A stretch of 38,124 nucleotides of DNA from Candidatus Obscuribacterales bacterium. GTDB lineage: Bacteria; Cyanobacteriota; Vampirovibrionia; Obscuribacterales; Obscuribacteraceae. The position numbers and the translations under genes were made by a program. The stretch lies in contig JAKFVU010000064.1 of the NCBI GenBank assembly GCA_021732025.1, forward strand, positions 1 through 38,124, read 5' to 3'. Shown piece by piece: positions 22,879 through 31,041 of the stretch. The notes below the pieces were generated by a model that made no database searches, was not told the origin of the DNA, and saw nothing but the letters and a program-made list of their open reading frames with translations. Positions within the stretch are counted from its first letter, which is position 1, and each line of letters opens with the position of its first letter.

Positions 22879-24195
22879 CTACTTGTCTCTTTTCAATTTC
22901 GCGCGTGCATCTTCAATTTCTTTGGCTTTGACTCTTAGCACTTCAGCTTGGCTTTCTCTGTGCGTTTGTTCTAAGTATTTTGCATACTCTCTGTAGATAT
23001 AGGCCAGTTTGGGATGATTTTTTCCGAGCAATCTATCACCATAGTCTACTGCCTTAGCGAAGTGAGAATCTGCATTTGACTTGTCATTGAGGGCGACGTA
23101 GAGACGAGCTAAATCAAGGTTTAGTTGTGCCCATTCTGGATCTTTTGCTGCCATGAATTTAGCTTTGCTAGAGGCCGCTTTGGTTAAGTTCGATTTTGCT
23201 TCTTCTAAATTGCCCAAACCCAGTTGTGCGTGACCAAGATTTTGCAACAGTGTTGCTCTTATGAGGCTGTCACCAAAGCCTTGAGTGTCGAGAATTGTCA
23301 GTGCTTTGTTGGCCTCGTCTAGGGCGCTGTCGTAGCGTTCTAAGAAGAGAAGATGATCGGCGATATTGATATGAGCAACGGCGATCGACAGATTTGGTTT
23401 GTTGGTGCTGGCCGCTTGTTTCAGTTTCATTGAGCGCCTTGAGCAATTGAGCGCTTCGATATATTCTCCCGCTTCGCAATAAGCCAGCGACAGGTTATTG
23501 TAGGCAATTGCTTTTAGTTGGTCTTGAGCAGCGTCGTTCATGTCGTAGCATTCAACAGCACTCTTGCCTATGCTGATTGCTTCTTCCAGTAATCCCTGCT
23601 TCATATAAGTGGCGCATAGGTCGGTTAGCATCGCCCCTTCACTTGCCTTATCTACAGCGGCTTTCCGGATTGTTTCAAGCGACTGCTCGGCAAAAGATTT
23701 TGCCTCTTTGTAATTTCCTTCACCCTGAGCTAGTTCGGAAAGAAACATCAGACAGTTCGACAAATCTCGGTAAACTGCAGGATCTTTCGCCGATTTGAGA
23801 TCTTTGGCTAGGCTGACAAAATGCTTTTTGGCCTTACCCTTCTGTTCCAGAACGCTATAGAAGCTTCCCAATAATACTTTTCGACTGTTTGAACTGTAAG
23901 CAAAAGCATTGCCTGGTATAAGCAGATTTAGTCGGTCCATCACTACAGCGAGCTGGGTTGCGACCATCCCGGTTGTGTAGCACAATCTTTGCATATTAGA
24001 TGGTGAACTGAGGCCGATGAAAAGTAGTATTTCGCTACAGAATCCTAATATCGTGGGTGCTGAGCTAACAACCATGATGACGTCCAACATATAGCAAGCT
24101 GGCGCAGAGAGTGCGTGTATCGCTGGTCTGATTACAAGCCAGATGCCGAGAGAAATGAATCCAATTAAGCTCGCACCGATTGCTGACTCTTTCAT
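22879..24195 (-). CDS. Membrane-anchored tetratricopeptide-repeat protein
   Basis: About 438 residues from the ATG at 24195; a GTG four codons earlier is possible, but the GGTGG between the two suits the ATG. Two or three hydrophobic segments occupy about residues 3-85 (LIGFISLGIWLVIRPAI, then LDVIMVVSSAPTILGF). At least seven TPR-like helical pairs follow from about 110 to 420, such as AYCEAGEYIEALNCSRRSM and LGNLEEAKSNLTKA, in the kinesin-light-chain style with 42-residue spacing. The C-terminus is a Lys/Arg-rich helix. It is probably a scaffold at the membrane. It follows the divergent promoter region and precedes the catalase-like gene by 65 bp. Confidence 0.85.
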   Translation of the reverse strand: MKESAIGASLIGFISLGIWLVIRPAIHALSAPACYMLDVIMVVSSAPTILGFCSEILLFIGLSSPSNMQRLCYTTGMVATQLAVVMDRLNLLIPGNAFAYSSNSRKVLLGSFYSVLEQKGKAKKHFVSLAKDLKSAKDPAVYRDLSNCLMFLSELAQGEGNYKEAKSFAEQSLETIRKAAVDKASEGAMLTDLCATYMKQGLLEEAISIGKSAVECYDMNDAAQDQLKAIAYNNLSLAYCEAGEYIEALNCSRRSMKLKQAASTNKPNLSIAVAHINIADHLLFLERYDSALDEANKALTILDTQGFGDSLIRATLLQNLGHAQLGLGNLEEAKSNLTKAASSKAKFMAAKDPEWAQLNLDLARLYVALNDKSNADSHFAKAVDYGDRLLGKNHPKLAYIYREYAKYLEQTHRESQAEVLRVKAKEIEDARAKLKRDK

Positions 24196-24276
24196 TGTTC
24201 CACCCACAACTACATCTTACTGCTATACCCATTTGAGTCTTTGAATACTGGAAAATGGATTAAGACACCATTAAGA

Positions 24277-24306
24277 TTGCTCTGCTTCTGCACTTTTGGG
24301 TAGAAT
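24277..24306 (+). promoter_or_regulatory. Candidate promoter for the SecD P1-head gene
   Basis: TTGCTC (24277-24282) and TAGAAT (24301-24306) are 18 bp apart on the plus strand. The two repeats at 24308-24338 lie immediately downstream, in what would be the start of the message. Confidence 0.45.
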
Positions 24307-24307
24307 G

Positions 24308-24338
24308 TTCAGCATAAGTAAAGTCCAGCATAAGAAAG
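24308..24338 (+). repeat. Two imperfect 15-16 bp tandem repeats in the leader
   Basis: TTCAGCATAAGTAAAG (24308-24323) is followed at once by TCCAGCATAAGAAAG (24324-24338) and then a partial third start, TTCAG. They sit just after the -10 box, so they may form a binding site or affect the message start. Confidence 0.6.
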
Positions 24339-24382
24339 TTCAGTAGATGTATATTTCCACTCCTCCAAAGGTAGTCGCACAT

Positions 24383-24931
24383 ATGAAAATGCTAAGAGCA
24401 AAATTGACTGCCCTTCGAACTATTGTTTTAGCAACAGTTTTATTTATAGCCGCCCCATATGTGGTGCACGCTGACACGAGCGCGCTTGCTAACGGAATTT
24501 ATCTTGTTAATCGCGATGCTGAGTACTCTAAGCTGCTATTGCCTATCGAAGAAAACGAGCGCATTATGCTTGACGACGGTCATTTGCTTGAACCAACCCA
24601 ACCTAATATGCCCGATAAACCGCGCTATGTGGCACTAAGTACTGTGCAGTTCGTTCCGATTAATTTAGCCCATAAGCCAACCAAAAATGTCGATGCACAG
24701 GGCAAGAAGCAACTCATGCTGGAGTTAGCGAAGAGTGAAATTGTTCCTCTTGAGACATTCACGCGCAAGAATTGCGGCCGCTCTGTGGCAATTGTGATTG
24801 GTAATCAAGTCGTCACTGTGCACAAGGTGCGAGAGCCTATCACTGGCGGAAAAATGCAAATAACCCGCTGCACTGATAATGGCTGCGATGTTCTATTTAC
24901 GCAATTACAAAAGAACGATGCGGATAGATAA
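24383..24931 (+). CDS. Exported protein with a stand-alone SecD P1-head-like domain
   Basis: About 182 residues from the ATG at 24383; an upstream ATG at 24347 lacks a ribosome-binding site, and one at 24389 is also possible. A signal peptide (about 10-30, ending PYVVHADT) exports it. After a variable middle, residues 88-163 match the head of the first periplasmic domain of SecD. Key features are TRKNCGRSVAIVIGNQVVTV followed by the REPITGG turn and QITRC. In SecD this domain moves preproteins outward; here there are no membrane helices. Three cysteines (131, 163, 168) could form disulfides. It converges with the kinase gene at a 5-bp distance. The function is unknown. Confidence 0.78.
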   Translation: MKMLRAKLTALRTIVLATVLFIAAPYVVHADTSALANGIYLVNRDAEYSKLLLPIEENERIMLDDGHLLEPTQPNMPDKPRYVALSTVQFVPINLAHKPTKNVDAQGKKQLMLELAKSEIVPLETFTRKNCGRSVAIVIGNQVVTVHKVREPITGGKMQITRCTDNGCDVLFTQLQKNDADR

Positions 24932-24936
24932 TTTTC

Positions 24937-27276
24937 CTACAGGCCTGTTCTTATATCTCCTTTGCTATCACCCTTGAGTTTCATTAGTTGTTCTGTTGAG
25001 CAGACTATTGTCAAATTTGGCCTGTTATAGGCTTTGCGTAACTTGGCTATTGCTTCTTTGCTGAGGGGGCAATCAATCAAATTTAGAGTTGTAAGCCGCG
25101 GTAAGTCGTATAGGAGTTCCAAATTCTTGTCAGTGATACCTGTATTTTGTAGACTAAGAAAATGCAGAGTTTTCAGTTGCCCGATTAAGCGCAGATCTTC
25201 ATCCTCTAGTGGTTTCTCTGGCGAGTCAAGGCACAGTTCTCTGATGTTCTTGGCACCGGCCATTGCTTTTATCAGGTCAGGTATATCTTTGTTGTAGTTA
25301 AAAATAAGCTTTTCTAGATCCCGCAACCGTAGAAGTTTAGCTAGCCCCTTTCCCGTTACTTCGGTAAAGCTAAGATTAAGGTCAACCAGACTTGTTAGTT
25401 TGTTCAAGCATGGAATATCGTTATCATCAAGTTCTGAGAGCTGTGCGTCTAGCCTTGAAATTCCAGTTAGAGCGCATATCTGAGGCAATGCAATCTTTAG
25501 TTTGAGAATCTCATCAGAGCTATGCGGTGTTGTCACGCTTGTTAGTTCGTTCGGCCTGAAGCCTTGAAACAGGTTGGGGTGCTCAATCAAAAATCTGTTA
25601 GCAATAAATTTAAATCCGCTTTTATTGGCAAGTGTGACGTTACCCTTTGCCTCGAACACCTCCCCTTGTCTATGGTCGCTGCATATTTCTCCGATTGATT
25701 GATTGGAGGGAAAAGTGAAGGTGGTAAAGGCCGGATCTTTTGCGATGTGAGAAAAGAATGACGGTTTAGCCGCAGCTACTTCGGTGAATTCTGATTCTGG
25801 CAGCACATGGTTGCCATCAAAAATAGCATTGACAGTTGGTTTAAGGCTTTGGTGTTGTTTGTGCTGAGTTGTCCAGTAATAGAAGATAAGTCCAGAAGCT
25901 ATTAGTGTGGCGACTGCTAACCCTAGAAGCACGATTGCGGTTATTGACGTCTCTTTCTTCGCTTCTTCCTTGTCTGTAGTGATTGCGCCGCGCTGGGCAA
26001 AACCTTGGGCATAGGCGTTAACTGGCTTACCTTCTTTGATGCGAGTTAAGTCTATGGCCAACTCTTTTGCTGACTGGTAGCGAGCATCTGGTGATTTAGC
26101 TAGACACTTTGCTAATACCAGATCGACAGAAGGCGGAAACTCAATATCACTGACTTCTGACACCAGAGGTATGTCATCTTCTTGATGCATCATCATGATC
26201 TCTATAGAAGACTTGTTTTCATAAGGTACAAATCCCGTCAACATTTCAAAAATAGTACAGCCAATCGAATAAATATCTGAGCGTGCATCTACACTTTCGC
26301 CCGCGCTCTGTTCTGGGCTCATATAAAATGGGCTGCCGAAAATATCACCCGCCATTGTCATAGCTTGAGCGGTGCCGCGACTATCAATCAACTTAGATAT
26401 GCCAAAGTCTAATACTTTTACTGCTTCAGCACCGTCGATGGTGCAAGTCATTATATTGCCAGGTTTGAGATCGCGATGAACAATACCATTGCGATGGGCG
26501 TAAGCAAGGCCGTCTAGCACTACGAGCATAATGTTAATAGTGGTGTCTAAGTCTATTGGCCCATCCTGCACAAGTATCTGCTCAATACTGCGGCCGTTGA
26601 GATAGTCCATCGAATAAAAGGGAATAGTCTGGTCGTGCACACCAAGGTCATAGACTTTTACTAAGGTTGGGTGGTTAAGTGCAGCGAGTATTTTTGCCTC
26701 TGCTTTGAAGCGTTGCCAGATTTGTTCATTGACTAGCTCAGGGGTGAGAATTTTGAGAGCAAATTTTCGGCCTAATGCAATGTGCTCGACTAGATAGACT
26801 GCCCCCATGCCTCCGATTCCAACTAGTTCGATTAGTCTGAATCCGCCGATAACTGAATCGTTGGCTAGTATTTGCGGTGATGCTGGCTGCTGACTTTGGG
26901 ATACTCGATTTTTAAGGCTTTGTGTAAATTGCTTGCGCTGTGCAGTGCGAGCTGCCGTGGTTGTGCGGCCGATTTTTCGGTTGCTGCCTTTAGATGAATT
27001 TCCGCTGGCAGCGCCAGCACAAGTGCAGCGGAGTTCTTTGAAAAGAAATGACGTAAACGAACCGGCGTGTTTTTTTTGGGGTCTAGATTTTCCACAGCTT
27101 CCGCAAATTTCACTCGCTATCTTCAGCTGCTCACTGGCAGCCTTAGGCAGCTTGACTTCGCTTGGGCCAGTTACGTGGCATTGGCAGTAGTTATGCTGAA
27201 AGAAGAATGAGGTGACCGATCCCGCTCTGTCAGCGAGGAAGGGTTTGCCGCAGCTTTTACAAACAGTTTCTGCCAT
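24937..27276 (-). CDS. Transmembrane Ser/Thr kinase with tandem Cys modules and an LRR ectodomain
   Basis: A 779-residue receptor-like kinase. Two Cys modules at the N-terminus have C6/C9/C31/C33 and C58/C61/C84/C86, each with CxxCGK, a GSxTSFxF core and CxC. The Hanks-type kinase (about 143-415) has a Gly loop GIGGMG, K175, catalytic D269 in HRDLKPGN, D290-F-G and SPEQ, all intact. One TM lies at about 445-467. The outer part (about 468-779) starts with a FPSNQSIG module and ends in LRRs such as LKTLHFLSLQNTGI. The kinase should phosphorylate cytoplasmic proteins when the LRR side senses a ligand. The ATG has GAGG nearby. It is a paralogue of the gene at 28663, and two genes lie between them. 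Confidence 0.93.
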   Translation of the reverse strand: MAETVCKSCGKPFLADRAGSVTSFFFQHNYCQCHVTGPSEVKLPKAASEQLKIASEICGSCGKSRPQKKHAGSFTSFLFKELRCTCAGAASGNSSKGSNRKIGRTTTAARTAQRKQFTQSLKNRVSQSQQPASPQILANDSVIGGFRLIELVGIGGMGAVYLVEHIALGRKFALKILTPELVNEQIWQRFKAEAKILAALNHPTLVKVYDLGVHDQTIPFYSMDYLNGRSIEQILVQDGPIDLDTTINIMLVVLDGLAYAHRNGIVHRDLKPGNIMTCTIDGAEAVKVLDFGISKLIDSRGTAQAMTMAGDIFGSPFYMSPEQSAGESVDARSDIYSIGCTIFEMLTGFVPYENKSSIEIMMMHQEDDIPLVSEVSDIEFPPSVDLVLAKCLAKSPDARYQSAKELAIDLTRIKEGKPVNAYAQGFAQRGAITTDKEEAKKETSITAIVLLGLAVATLIASGLIFYYWTTQHKQHQSLKPTVNAIFDGNHVLPESEFTEVAAAKPSFFSHIAKDPAFTTFTFPSNQSIGEICSDHRQGEVFEAKGNVTLANKSGFKFIANRFLIEHPNLFQGFRPNELTSVTTPHSSDEILKLKIALPQICALTGISRLDAQLSELDDNDIPCLNKLTSLVDLNLSFTEVTGKGLAKLLRLRDLEKLIFNYNKDIPDLIKAMAGAKNIRELCLDSPEKPLEDEDLRLIGQLKTLHFLSLQNTGITDKNLELLYDLPRLTTLNLIDCPLSKEAIAKLRKAYNRPNLTIVCSTEQLMKLKGDSKGDIRTGL

Positions 27277-27344
27277 TGCACCTCACCTAGCAATTCTATC
27301 AGCTAGATTGTTATATTTTTACCCCTAGATTCTATATCACGGTG

Positions 27345-27372
27345 TTTACATCAAGGCTTTTACTTCAAGGCT
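27345..27372. repeat. 14-bp tandem repeat overlapping the end of the DUF1460 gene
   Basis: TTTACATCAAGGCT (27345-27358) and TTTACTTCAAGGCT (27359-27372) differ at one base. The second copy covers the last codons and stop of the DUF1460 gene. The pair lies 69 bp before the kinase start, so it is either a small duplication or a control site for the kinase. Confidence 0.6.
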
Positions 27373-28276
27373 TAACTTCTAGCGGTCGTGCAAACATCGC
27401 TCCAATTAGATTTTGAGACCAGTGCAATGAAGTGCTGATTGCTCCGGCTTCAAGGGTAACCTTCATTTTGCCTTTCGCAGACGATGCGTCAATGAAGTGA
27501 GCAGTGCCGTTCGGGGTGCGGTATACGAGGCCCGTATGTACGACATCGAGGCCTGCTTGCTTGGTACAGACTGCAACGATATCGCCGGTTTTCAAAAGTG
27601 CTTCCACTGCTGCAATTTTGGCCATCGGCACGTAAGTTAGTGTGCGACTATTGATCTCTGCTTCGTAATTTTTGATCTTTTCGACTTGCTCCGGCTGGTT
27701 AATGAGGCGCTGGTAGCTGGCTGGATGTGTCGACATAAAGCCGACCTTTTGTGTGAATGGTTTAGAGCCAGGAAGATCGCGTAGTAATTTGACAATGTGC
27801 TTATTACTGTTGTCTGCCAGCCAATCGCTCATATAATGCAAGCGAGAGCTGTAGTCACCGGCGGTGCCACCACGATAACGAATCAAGGCCACCTCGGCAA
27901 GCAGGTCTTCTGGTTTGCGCCCGCCCTTCTTAAGCATCCGAGCGAAGGCTAATGTGGTTTCGACAAAGGTTACGCAGTCTAGACCGTCGAGATTGACCGA
28001 GCAGATTTCTCGATCGGGATAGATCTCTAGAGTAGAGGCAACATATTTGGTGCCTTCCAACTTGCGAGCGATTTTGCCAATTAGTTCGCCCATGGGAAGA
28101 GCAGACCAGTTTTCTGCGATAGCTGACTTTAACAGTTGTTTGAAGACTGCTTTGCCTTTAAATTCAGCGCTGTCAGCTTCAAGAGCCAGCGTCGGCAAAG
28201 AGCAAGTCATGATTGCGCCGGTTGTTGCAACGCAAGTTAAGAGAAAATCTCGGCGCGATTTTTGTCGATTGGTCAC
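27365..28276 (-). CDS. Tat-exported DUF1460 (amidase-like, NlpC/P60-related) protein
   Basis: A 303-residue protein. The N-terminus has a twin-arginine motif KSRRDFLLT followed by a hydrophobic stretch to about residue 32, so export should be through Tat in folded form. The DUF1460 domain carries the catalytic-type Cys101 in GLDCVTFVET and His247 in DVVHTGLVY, with FIDASS after it, as in NlpC/P60-related cell-wall amidases. A role in cutting peptidoglycan amides or peptides is likely from family knowledge. The GTG at 28276 lacks a strong ribosome-binding site. It follows the ArsC-family gene by 17 bp and so appears to be in the same operon as the upstream kinase. Confidence 0.88.
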   Translation of the reverse strand: MTNRQKSRRDFLLTCVATTGAIMTCSLPTLALEADSAEFKGKAVFKQLLKSAIAENWSALPMGELIGKIARKLEGTKYVASTLEIYPDREICSVNLDGLDCVTFVETTLAFARMLKKGGRKPEDLLAEVALIRYRGGTAGDYSSRLHYMSDWLADNSNKHIVKLLRDLPGSKPFTQKVGFMSTHPASYQRLINQPEQVEKIKNYEAEINSRTLTYVPMAKIAAVEALLKTGDIVAVCTKQAGLDVVHTGLVYRTPNGTAHFIDASSAKGKMKVTLEAGAISTSLHWSQNLIGAMFARPLEVKP

Positions 28277-28293
28277 TGGCTCAACTCAAGGTC

Positions 28294-28650
28294 TCATTGT
28301 AAAAGGGCTTGCACGTTCTCTGTGGGGCGGCCGAGCACGGCTCTGTCGCCTCTGACTACGATGGGCCGCTGCATTAAATCAGGGTGTTTGGACATAAGGT
28401 CTATAAGTTCTTTGTCTGAGAGTTGGGCTTTGGCTAGACCAAGTTCTTTGTAGATACTTTCGCTGGTGCGCAATAACGAGCGAGCTGGCATGTCCATCTT
28501 CTTCAGGAGCTCAGCGATCTCTTTAGGGCTGAGGGGCTCTACGTAATAATTTACTTTGTCAAAGTCTACGCCCGCCTCTTTCAGCAGTTTTGTCATCTCG
28601 CGACACTTTGAGCAAGTTGGTCGTTCGTACACAATAAATTTGTCTTTCAT
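28294..28650 (-). CDS. ArsC-family reductase (glutaredoxin-coupled arsenate reductase-like)
   Basis: A 118-residue thioredoxin-fold protein of the ArsC/Spx family. C13 in RPTCSKCREM aligns with the catalytic Cys of plasmid R773 ArsC (usual motif NPxCSKSR), with a second Cys at 16. The region MPARSLLRTSE, the RPIVV strand and GRPTE hold Arg residues matching the three that bind oxyanion in ArsC, so arsenate reduction is plausible. The extra Cys and the lack of ars neighbours (no ArsB, ArsR) leave room for another thiol role, such as a Spx/YffB-like one. GAGG lies eight bases before the ATG. It is packed 12 bp after a receptor kinase. Confidence 0.87.
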   Translation of the reverse strand: MKDKFIVYERPTCSKCREMTKLLKEAGVDFDKVNYYVEPLSPKEIAELLKKMDMPARSLLRTSESIYKELGLAKAQLSDKELIDLMSKHPDLMQRPIVVRGDRAVLGRPTENVQALLQ

Positions 28651-28662
28651 TGTTTTGTCCTC

Positions 28663-30993
28663 TTATTTTGCTTCATAAAATTCAGGCATTGCATGATCTG
28701 ATGCCTTGTGTATTGATTTAGTTATTTCTACTGGATCAACCAAGACTTCAATACTTTTTCCAAATTTCTGCGAAACCGTTTTGAGTGCGGCTTTGCTTAT
28801 TTTGCAACCGCGTACATTTATAACTTTGATGTTAGGCAGTTCTACTAGTTGCAAAAACATATCGTCAGTGGCGCCGGTGTTTTCTATGTTTAGTTGAACC
28901 AGTTGTGTCAGAGTGAGCAATAATTTCAAATCTGCAGAAGTTATTGGTTTATCCGGAGTAGAAATTTGCAGTGATTCTAGCTGAGTGTTGCCCGCGATTG
29001 TTTCTAATAGTGCGGTTATATGCTTGTTTAAGTCATAATTGATGTATTTTAGCCGCTTCAACAAATCGAAGTTTTTCAATCCTATGGGAGTGAGGTTGGT
29101 AGTCTTAAGATCAAGCGATGTGAGATTGCTGAGTTCGTTGGCATAAACTACCTCTTCATCGCCAAAGTCGCATTCAGCTAATTCTAGCTGCTTTAGACCA
29201 GTAAGCGGCTTCAAATTGATAAGCGTATCGCGAAGTTTATTACTATCTGCGAACTTGTAGCGGGCAACAAAGGTGTAAAGGTCATCTTGTCGAAAATGCT
29301 TTAATACTTCTGGATGCTCTGCGCTGTAGGCATTAGTAAAAAAGTAGAGTCTCTTATGGACAGGAAACTGTACAAGTCCGCAGGCAGGAAGAGCACCTAT
29401 AAATTTTCTGCTGCTATTGATGAGGCCAATTTCGCTTTCTGGAAAGCTGAATTGGAGTGTCGTCCCGTCATCTGAGAGTTTCGAATAATACGTTTGTTGC
29501 TCAGTCAATGCCTTGCCTTCTTTTTTCTTTGTGAAGGGTAACGAAGCGATGATAGGCTGTGAGTAAGCATATATTGTTGCAGCCACTGTGAGTGTTGCTA
29601 GCACCAGCAATATAGTGAAGACGATCATTGCGCGTTTAGAATTGCCAGTGGTACCTTTATCTTCGCTATTTTCAGAGCGGCGTTGATTGAGTGATTTAAA
29701 TGGTTTTTTGCCTTCAAAGAAGCTGCGGGCATATTTGTTTTCTTTGATGCGCTCCAAATCAATCGCCAATTCTTTTGCTGACTGGTAGCGGTCATCGGGA
29801 TGCTTCTCTAAACATTTTGCTACCACGTACTCAATAGAATCTGGAAATTTAGTCTCTGGATCGACTTCGGCTAAGAGTGGTGGTTCATCTTGTTCGTGCA
29901 TCATTACAATTTCCATTTGCGATGATCCATCAAATGGTACGTATGCAGTTAGTGCTTCAAAGAGTGAACATCCAATTGAGTAAATGTCTGAGCGAGCATC
30001 TACACTTGCCCCTCCGCTTTGTTCAGGGCTCATATAGAAAGGACTGCCAAAGGTTTCACCGACCATAGTCAGGCTTTGATTTTGCCTGCCGAGCTGGAGA
30101 AACTTAGAGATGCCAAAATCGAGTATTTTCACCTCATAGCCACCGTCGGTATCGCAAATCATTATGTTGCCCGGTTTTAGATCGCGGTGAATTATGTCAT
30201 TTCTGTGTGCGTATGCGAGGCCGTCTAAGACCTGTAAGAAAATCTCAATGGCTTCGTCTAGATAGAGCGGGCCATCGTCGATAAGAATCTGTTCTAGGGT
30301 GCGACCAACAAGAAGATCCATCGAGTAGTAGGGCAGCGAGTGGTCGTGTATGCCTAAATCGTAGACGTTGACCAAGGTGGCATGGTGCAGTGCGCCGAGT
30401 GTTTTTGCTTCTGCCTGAAAACGTTTCCAGGTTTGCTCATTGACTAACTCAGGAGATAGTATTTTTAGGGCGAAATTGCGGCGCAGGCCGATGTGTTCAG
30501 CTGCATAGACTACCCCCATGCCGCCACTGCCAATTATTGATTTTATTTTGAAGGTGCCACCAATAATAGTGCCAATCTGTAAGGCGGTCTTTCGGCTTCC
30601 CGGTTGTTGCGAGCCTTGTGCATCGGTTGAGCCGGGATCTTGAAATTTGGATTTGTGAGTTGAGCGATACGATGTATTGGTGCGTTGCCTAGTTGTAGTT
30701 CTAGAAGCAAGTGGTTTGGCAATTAAAGGCACTTTGCATTGGCAGCGCAAATCTTTGAAGAGAAAAGATGTGAACGAGCCAGAGCGTTCTTGAGTGGCAA
30801 TCGCTTTGCCGCAGTGGCCGCAGACGTCAAGCTTTGCCTCTCTTGCTTCTCGCGGTCTATCGAAACGGAGAGCCATGGTTGGCTCGTTTTTCTCTTGGCA
30901 CTGGCAGTAATTGTGGACGAAAAGATACGATGTAAACGATCCGGCTTTTTCAGCCAGTGGTGGTTTACCGCATTTTTTGCAAAGGTCGGTCAT
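28663..30993 (-). CDS. Transmembrane Ser/Thr kinase with tandem Cys modules and an LRR ectodomain (paralogue)
   Basis: A 776-residue paralogue of the kinase at 24937. Cys modules have C5/C8/C30/C32 and C58/C61/C84/C86; the second has exactly the same numbering as in the paralogue. The kinase (about 145-415) has GSGGMG, K177, D271 in HRDLKPGN, D292-F-G and SPEQ, so it should be active. TM is at about 455-475. The outer region starts FSFPESEIG and has the same pre-LRR block, then LRRs such as LVQLNIENTGA. The kinase domains are very similar and the ectodomains much less so, which suggests different ligands. The start ATG has no strong ribosome-binding site, and a palindrome at 31024 lies 31 bp upstream. 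ArsC and DUF1460 genes follow closely. Confidence 0.93.
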   Translation of the reverse strand: MTDLCKKCGKPPLAEKAGSFTSYLFVHNYCQCQEKNEPTMALRFDRPREAREAKLDVCGHCGKAIATQERSGSFTSFLFKDLRCQCKVPLIAKPLASRTTTRQRTNTSYRSTHKSKFQDPGSTDAQGSQQPGSRKTALQIGTIIGGTFKIKSIIGSGGMGVVYAAEHIGLRRNFALKILSPELVNEQTWKRFQAEAKTLGALHHATLVNVYDLGIHDHSLPYYSMDLLVGRTLEQILIDDGPLYLDEAIEIFLQVLDGLAYAHRNDIIHRDLKPGNIMICDTDGGYEVKILDFGISKFLQLGRQNQSLTMVGETFGSPFYMSPEQSGGASVDARSDIYSIGCSLFEALTAYVPFDGSSQMEIVMMHEQDEPPLLAEVDPETKFPDSIEYVVAKCLEKHPDDRYQSAKELAIDLERIKENKYARSFFEGKKPFKSLNQRRSENSEDKGTTGNSKRAMIVFTILLVLATLTVAATIYAYSQPIIASLPFTKKKEGKALTEQQTYYSKLSDDGTTLQFSFPESEIGLINSSRKFIGALPACGLVQFPVHKRLYFFTNAYSAEHPEVLKHFRQDDLYTFVARYKFADSNKLRDTLINLKPLTGLKQLELAECDFGDEEVVYANELSNLTSLDLKTTNLTPIGLKNFDLLKRLKYINYDLNKHITALLETIAGNTQLESLQISTPDKPITSADLKLLLTLTQLVQLNIENTGATDDMFLQLVELPNIKVINVRGCKISKAALKTVSQKFGKSIEVLVDPVEITKSIHKASDHAMPEFYEAK

Positions 30994-31023
30994 GGTTCAG
31001 CTTTGCACTACAGACTTTAGAAC

Positions 31024-31041
31024 CTAGTGACGTGTCACTAG
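31024..31041. promoter_or_regulatory. 18-bp palindrome at the stop of the TPR gene and upstream of the kinase
   Basis: CTAGTGACGTGTCACTAG has 8-bp arms around GT. It covers the TAG stop of the TPR gene and ends 31 bp before the kinase ATG. As RNA it could form a 7-bp stem with a 4-base loop, but no U-run follows, so an operator or processing site is more likely than a terminator. Confidence 0.5.
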
